Positions 62,364-64,000 of a stretch of DNA of 64,000 nt are shown in pieces (position 1 is the stretch's first letter; each line of letters opens with the position of its first letter). The notes under the pieces were generated by a model that saw only the letters and a list, made by a program, of their open reading frames with translations, was not told the DNA's origin and did not search any database. The DNA lies in assembly GCA_000310025.1 (NCBI GenBank), contig FN648938.1:489406-553405 (forward strand). The letters run 5' to 3'. This DNA comes from Ectocarpus siliculosus (taxonomy: Eukaryota; Sar; Phaeophyceae; Ectocarpales; Ectocarpaceae). The translations under genes and the position numbers were made by a program.

Positions 62364-63508
62364 TGCGAATACTTCGGCGGTGCGAGTGAGTCCAACTAAC
62401 CACGCTTCTTGTGACGACGGGCAGCGGTGTGTTGCGGAGGCGTGGCTGAAGAGTGATTGTTTGGGGTGGTTCGCGCAGGATAACGGCTACTGCCCCTTTC
62501 GGCGGCCCCTTTCGACCGCCGACCCTGTTCACAGATGATGGCTGCGGTATCCTGAGCGTTTCAGACCACACACGGTTTCCAGCCACGGTTTCCAGCATTT
62601 ATCTCCGGTCTCTGCTGGACTTCCGTTCATTTCTTCTCGAACTCACTCACCCGTTCAATGCCCAATGCCAATGAGAGGGGGGTACGGGAAAAAGCGTCAC
62701 ATGAACACCAATTAATTGGTACAACTACGTACGTGTCGGGTGCTAACGTCGGGTGCATCATAGATAACCTGCAAAATAGAGTTTGTCTGCGCCCATCCTC
62801 ACCGGGCAACGCACATGCGCACATGCGCCTGCGAGTTGCTATCAACGTTAAGCCGCCGCGCCTGGCCGCTGAAGTACACAGTATGAGAGAGCTCCACCGG
62901 TAGAACGCCGGTAGGATCTTGGAGACTACTACACTGAATGAACGAAATGTAGCCGTTTCTTATTTCTTATCGTATGTCGTCCATCCTCTGGTGGTTCGGG
63001 TTAATTTGCTCGCGGTCAGCATGAAGAAAGTGGTCCTATCGTCCAAGCTACTTCGTTCTGGGTTCGTTCTCGGTGGTACTGACTGGCGGAAAGTGTTGCT
63101 GTGAGATGGTTACATCACCCGCGTTGGCTGACCGCTGATCGCCACAGCTCGATCGCCAACAACAAACATATATATATACAAAGTGGATCTCACGTATTGG
63201 AGGTGAAACAACAAGCACGAAAAGGCGCAAACAACCGTTTTAGAAGTTGACCGCCAGTTTATTAGTGTACATGTATTTTTTTCGTGTTCTTTTTTGTCGT
63301 CAGCGCTCGCAGCACTTGGTGCCGTTTTCTCCAACCCGTGGACACACAGAAGAAGGGTTCCCCTCCCTGAGGCCCCCTTCCCACCCCTCCTGCGGGGATG
63401 TAATGCAAGCACTCTCATTCGTCTGTGCACACACGAACTAAAGTAGCGCTTTACACCCAGGCCAGGAACGGAAGCGAGAGAAAACTCACTTTGGCTTGAA
63501 AAGCTCGC

Positions 63509-63540
63509 TTCCGCCAGGATTCGAACCCCTGACCCCGGCT
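63509..63540 (-). repeat. tRNA-like T-arm fragment
   Basis: The minus strand reads gtcaggggttcgaatcctgg, a T-arm-like string with the standard TTCGAAT loop. No matching acceptor or anticodon arm was found at tRNA distance, so I read it as a tRNA-derived repeat piece. Similar strings lie at 12014-12053 (-), 38871-38904 (-) and 58601-58623 (+), and a D-arm-like piece at 9580-9620 (-). Confidence 0.35.
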
Positions 63541-63850
63541 ACTATTTTAATAAATAACAACGGAGGGGAGTTTTCGAGCACACCAACTATACAGGACAAT
63601 TTGTCATGACTCAAGGCTTCCAGGTAAGTTACATTGCATGTTTCACGCAAGGCACCCTGGACCACCCGGGTACTACCGGAGGCTGCAAAAATGTGTGAGC
63701 ATGTAGTATGTATCCCCTCTTCTTGCTGCGCGCCTTCTTCTACATGACTTGGTTGGGTATTGCCGAGGCAAGAACGTCCCGTGCTGCCGCCAATAATTGA
63801 CGACAGCTAAAAACGATACCAGGTAGTAGAGTGCGTGGGGTCCAGCCCAT

Positions 63851-63937
63851 GTTGTTGTTGTTGTACCGTTCCGATCTCTCTCTACCCAGTACCTTCGTAT
63901 GTATGTCCGTACTGATCCAACACTCGACGCGGTCGAT
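63851..63937 (+). repeat. Dispersed repeat shared with 10784-10855
   Basis: Shared pieces are acccagtaccttc, gtccgta and acgcggtcg in the same order and orientation in both places, with gttccg just upstream. The copy at 10784-10855 lies in the unique centre of the 2.04-kb TIR element, so this may be a second, diverged family member. Confidence 0.5.
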
Positions 63938-64000
63938 TCCCGTGGTCACAGGTTAAAACTTAAAAAGGTACCTATATAAACTGGCCCCGAGGGGTCCGCA

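Larger units (their letters stand above)
62364..64000. other. Upstream region of the epimerase gene
   Basis: It lies 5' of the epimerase start codon (62363, minus strand), so the promoter and 5' UTR are expected here, but no core promoter motif stands out. The rest holds a tRNA-like fragment and a dispersed repeat, with no gene seen. Confidence 0.5.

Overview
The window looks like nuclear DNA of a multicellular brown alga (Ectocarpus-like). The assignment is inferred from three things: an alginate-modifying mannuronan C-5-epimerase, a run of flagellar genes, and a gene style of many short GC-rich exons separated by introns with pyrimidine-rich 3' ends and CT microsatellites. It is not prokaryotic, and no operons or ribosome-binding sites are expected. 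I rebuilt five genes exon by exon from conserved motifs, GT/GC..AG boundaries and phase. For four of them every junction in the window keeps frame; the fifth (NME7) has an unresolved 5' end.

Layout. (1) 1-6372 (+): 3' part of a Rab-GAP TBC-domain gene whose TBC fold is interrupted by two long low-complexity inserts. (2) 9200-14857 (-): a RABL2-type small GTPase (202 aa, 4 exons). Its 4.3-kb last intron holds a 2.04-kb repeat element with 19-bp terminal inverted repeats and a 1.22-kb TTA-flanked Harbinger/MITE-like element. (3) 15525-29902 (+): a 26-exon, 1,384-aa protein made of degenerate EF-hand modules, EFCAB6-like. (4) 31365-about 36.8 kb (-): NME7-like protein (DM10, a degenerate first NDK domain and an intact second NDK domain). 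(5) About 37-45.6 kb: repeat-rich DNA with no convincing gene, including a 100-N assembly gap inside an inverted array of a 135-bp repeat. (6) 45661-62363 (-): a 19-exon, 974-aa secreted mannuronan C-5-epimerase. It has a signal peptide, a right-handed beta-helix carrying YGFDPHD, and a tail of tandemly duplicated Cys-rich module exons, one extra copy of which is decayed.

Genes 2-4 are three consecutive genes of the cilium/flagellum. RABL2 controls IFT entry, and NME7 and EFCAB6 relatives are axonemal doublet proteins. RABL2 and the EF-hand gene are divergent and share a roughly 670-bp intergenic promoter region, and the EF-hand gene and NME7 converge. The epimerase belongs to a separate job: converting mannuronate to guluronate in cell-wall alginate. 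The most unusual material is the interrupted TBC domain, the epimerase's exon-duplicated Cys-rich tail with 25 exact SADE repeats, and the nested mobile elements in the RABL2 intron.
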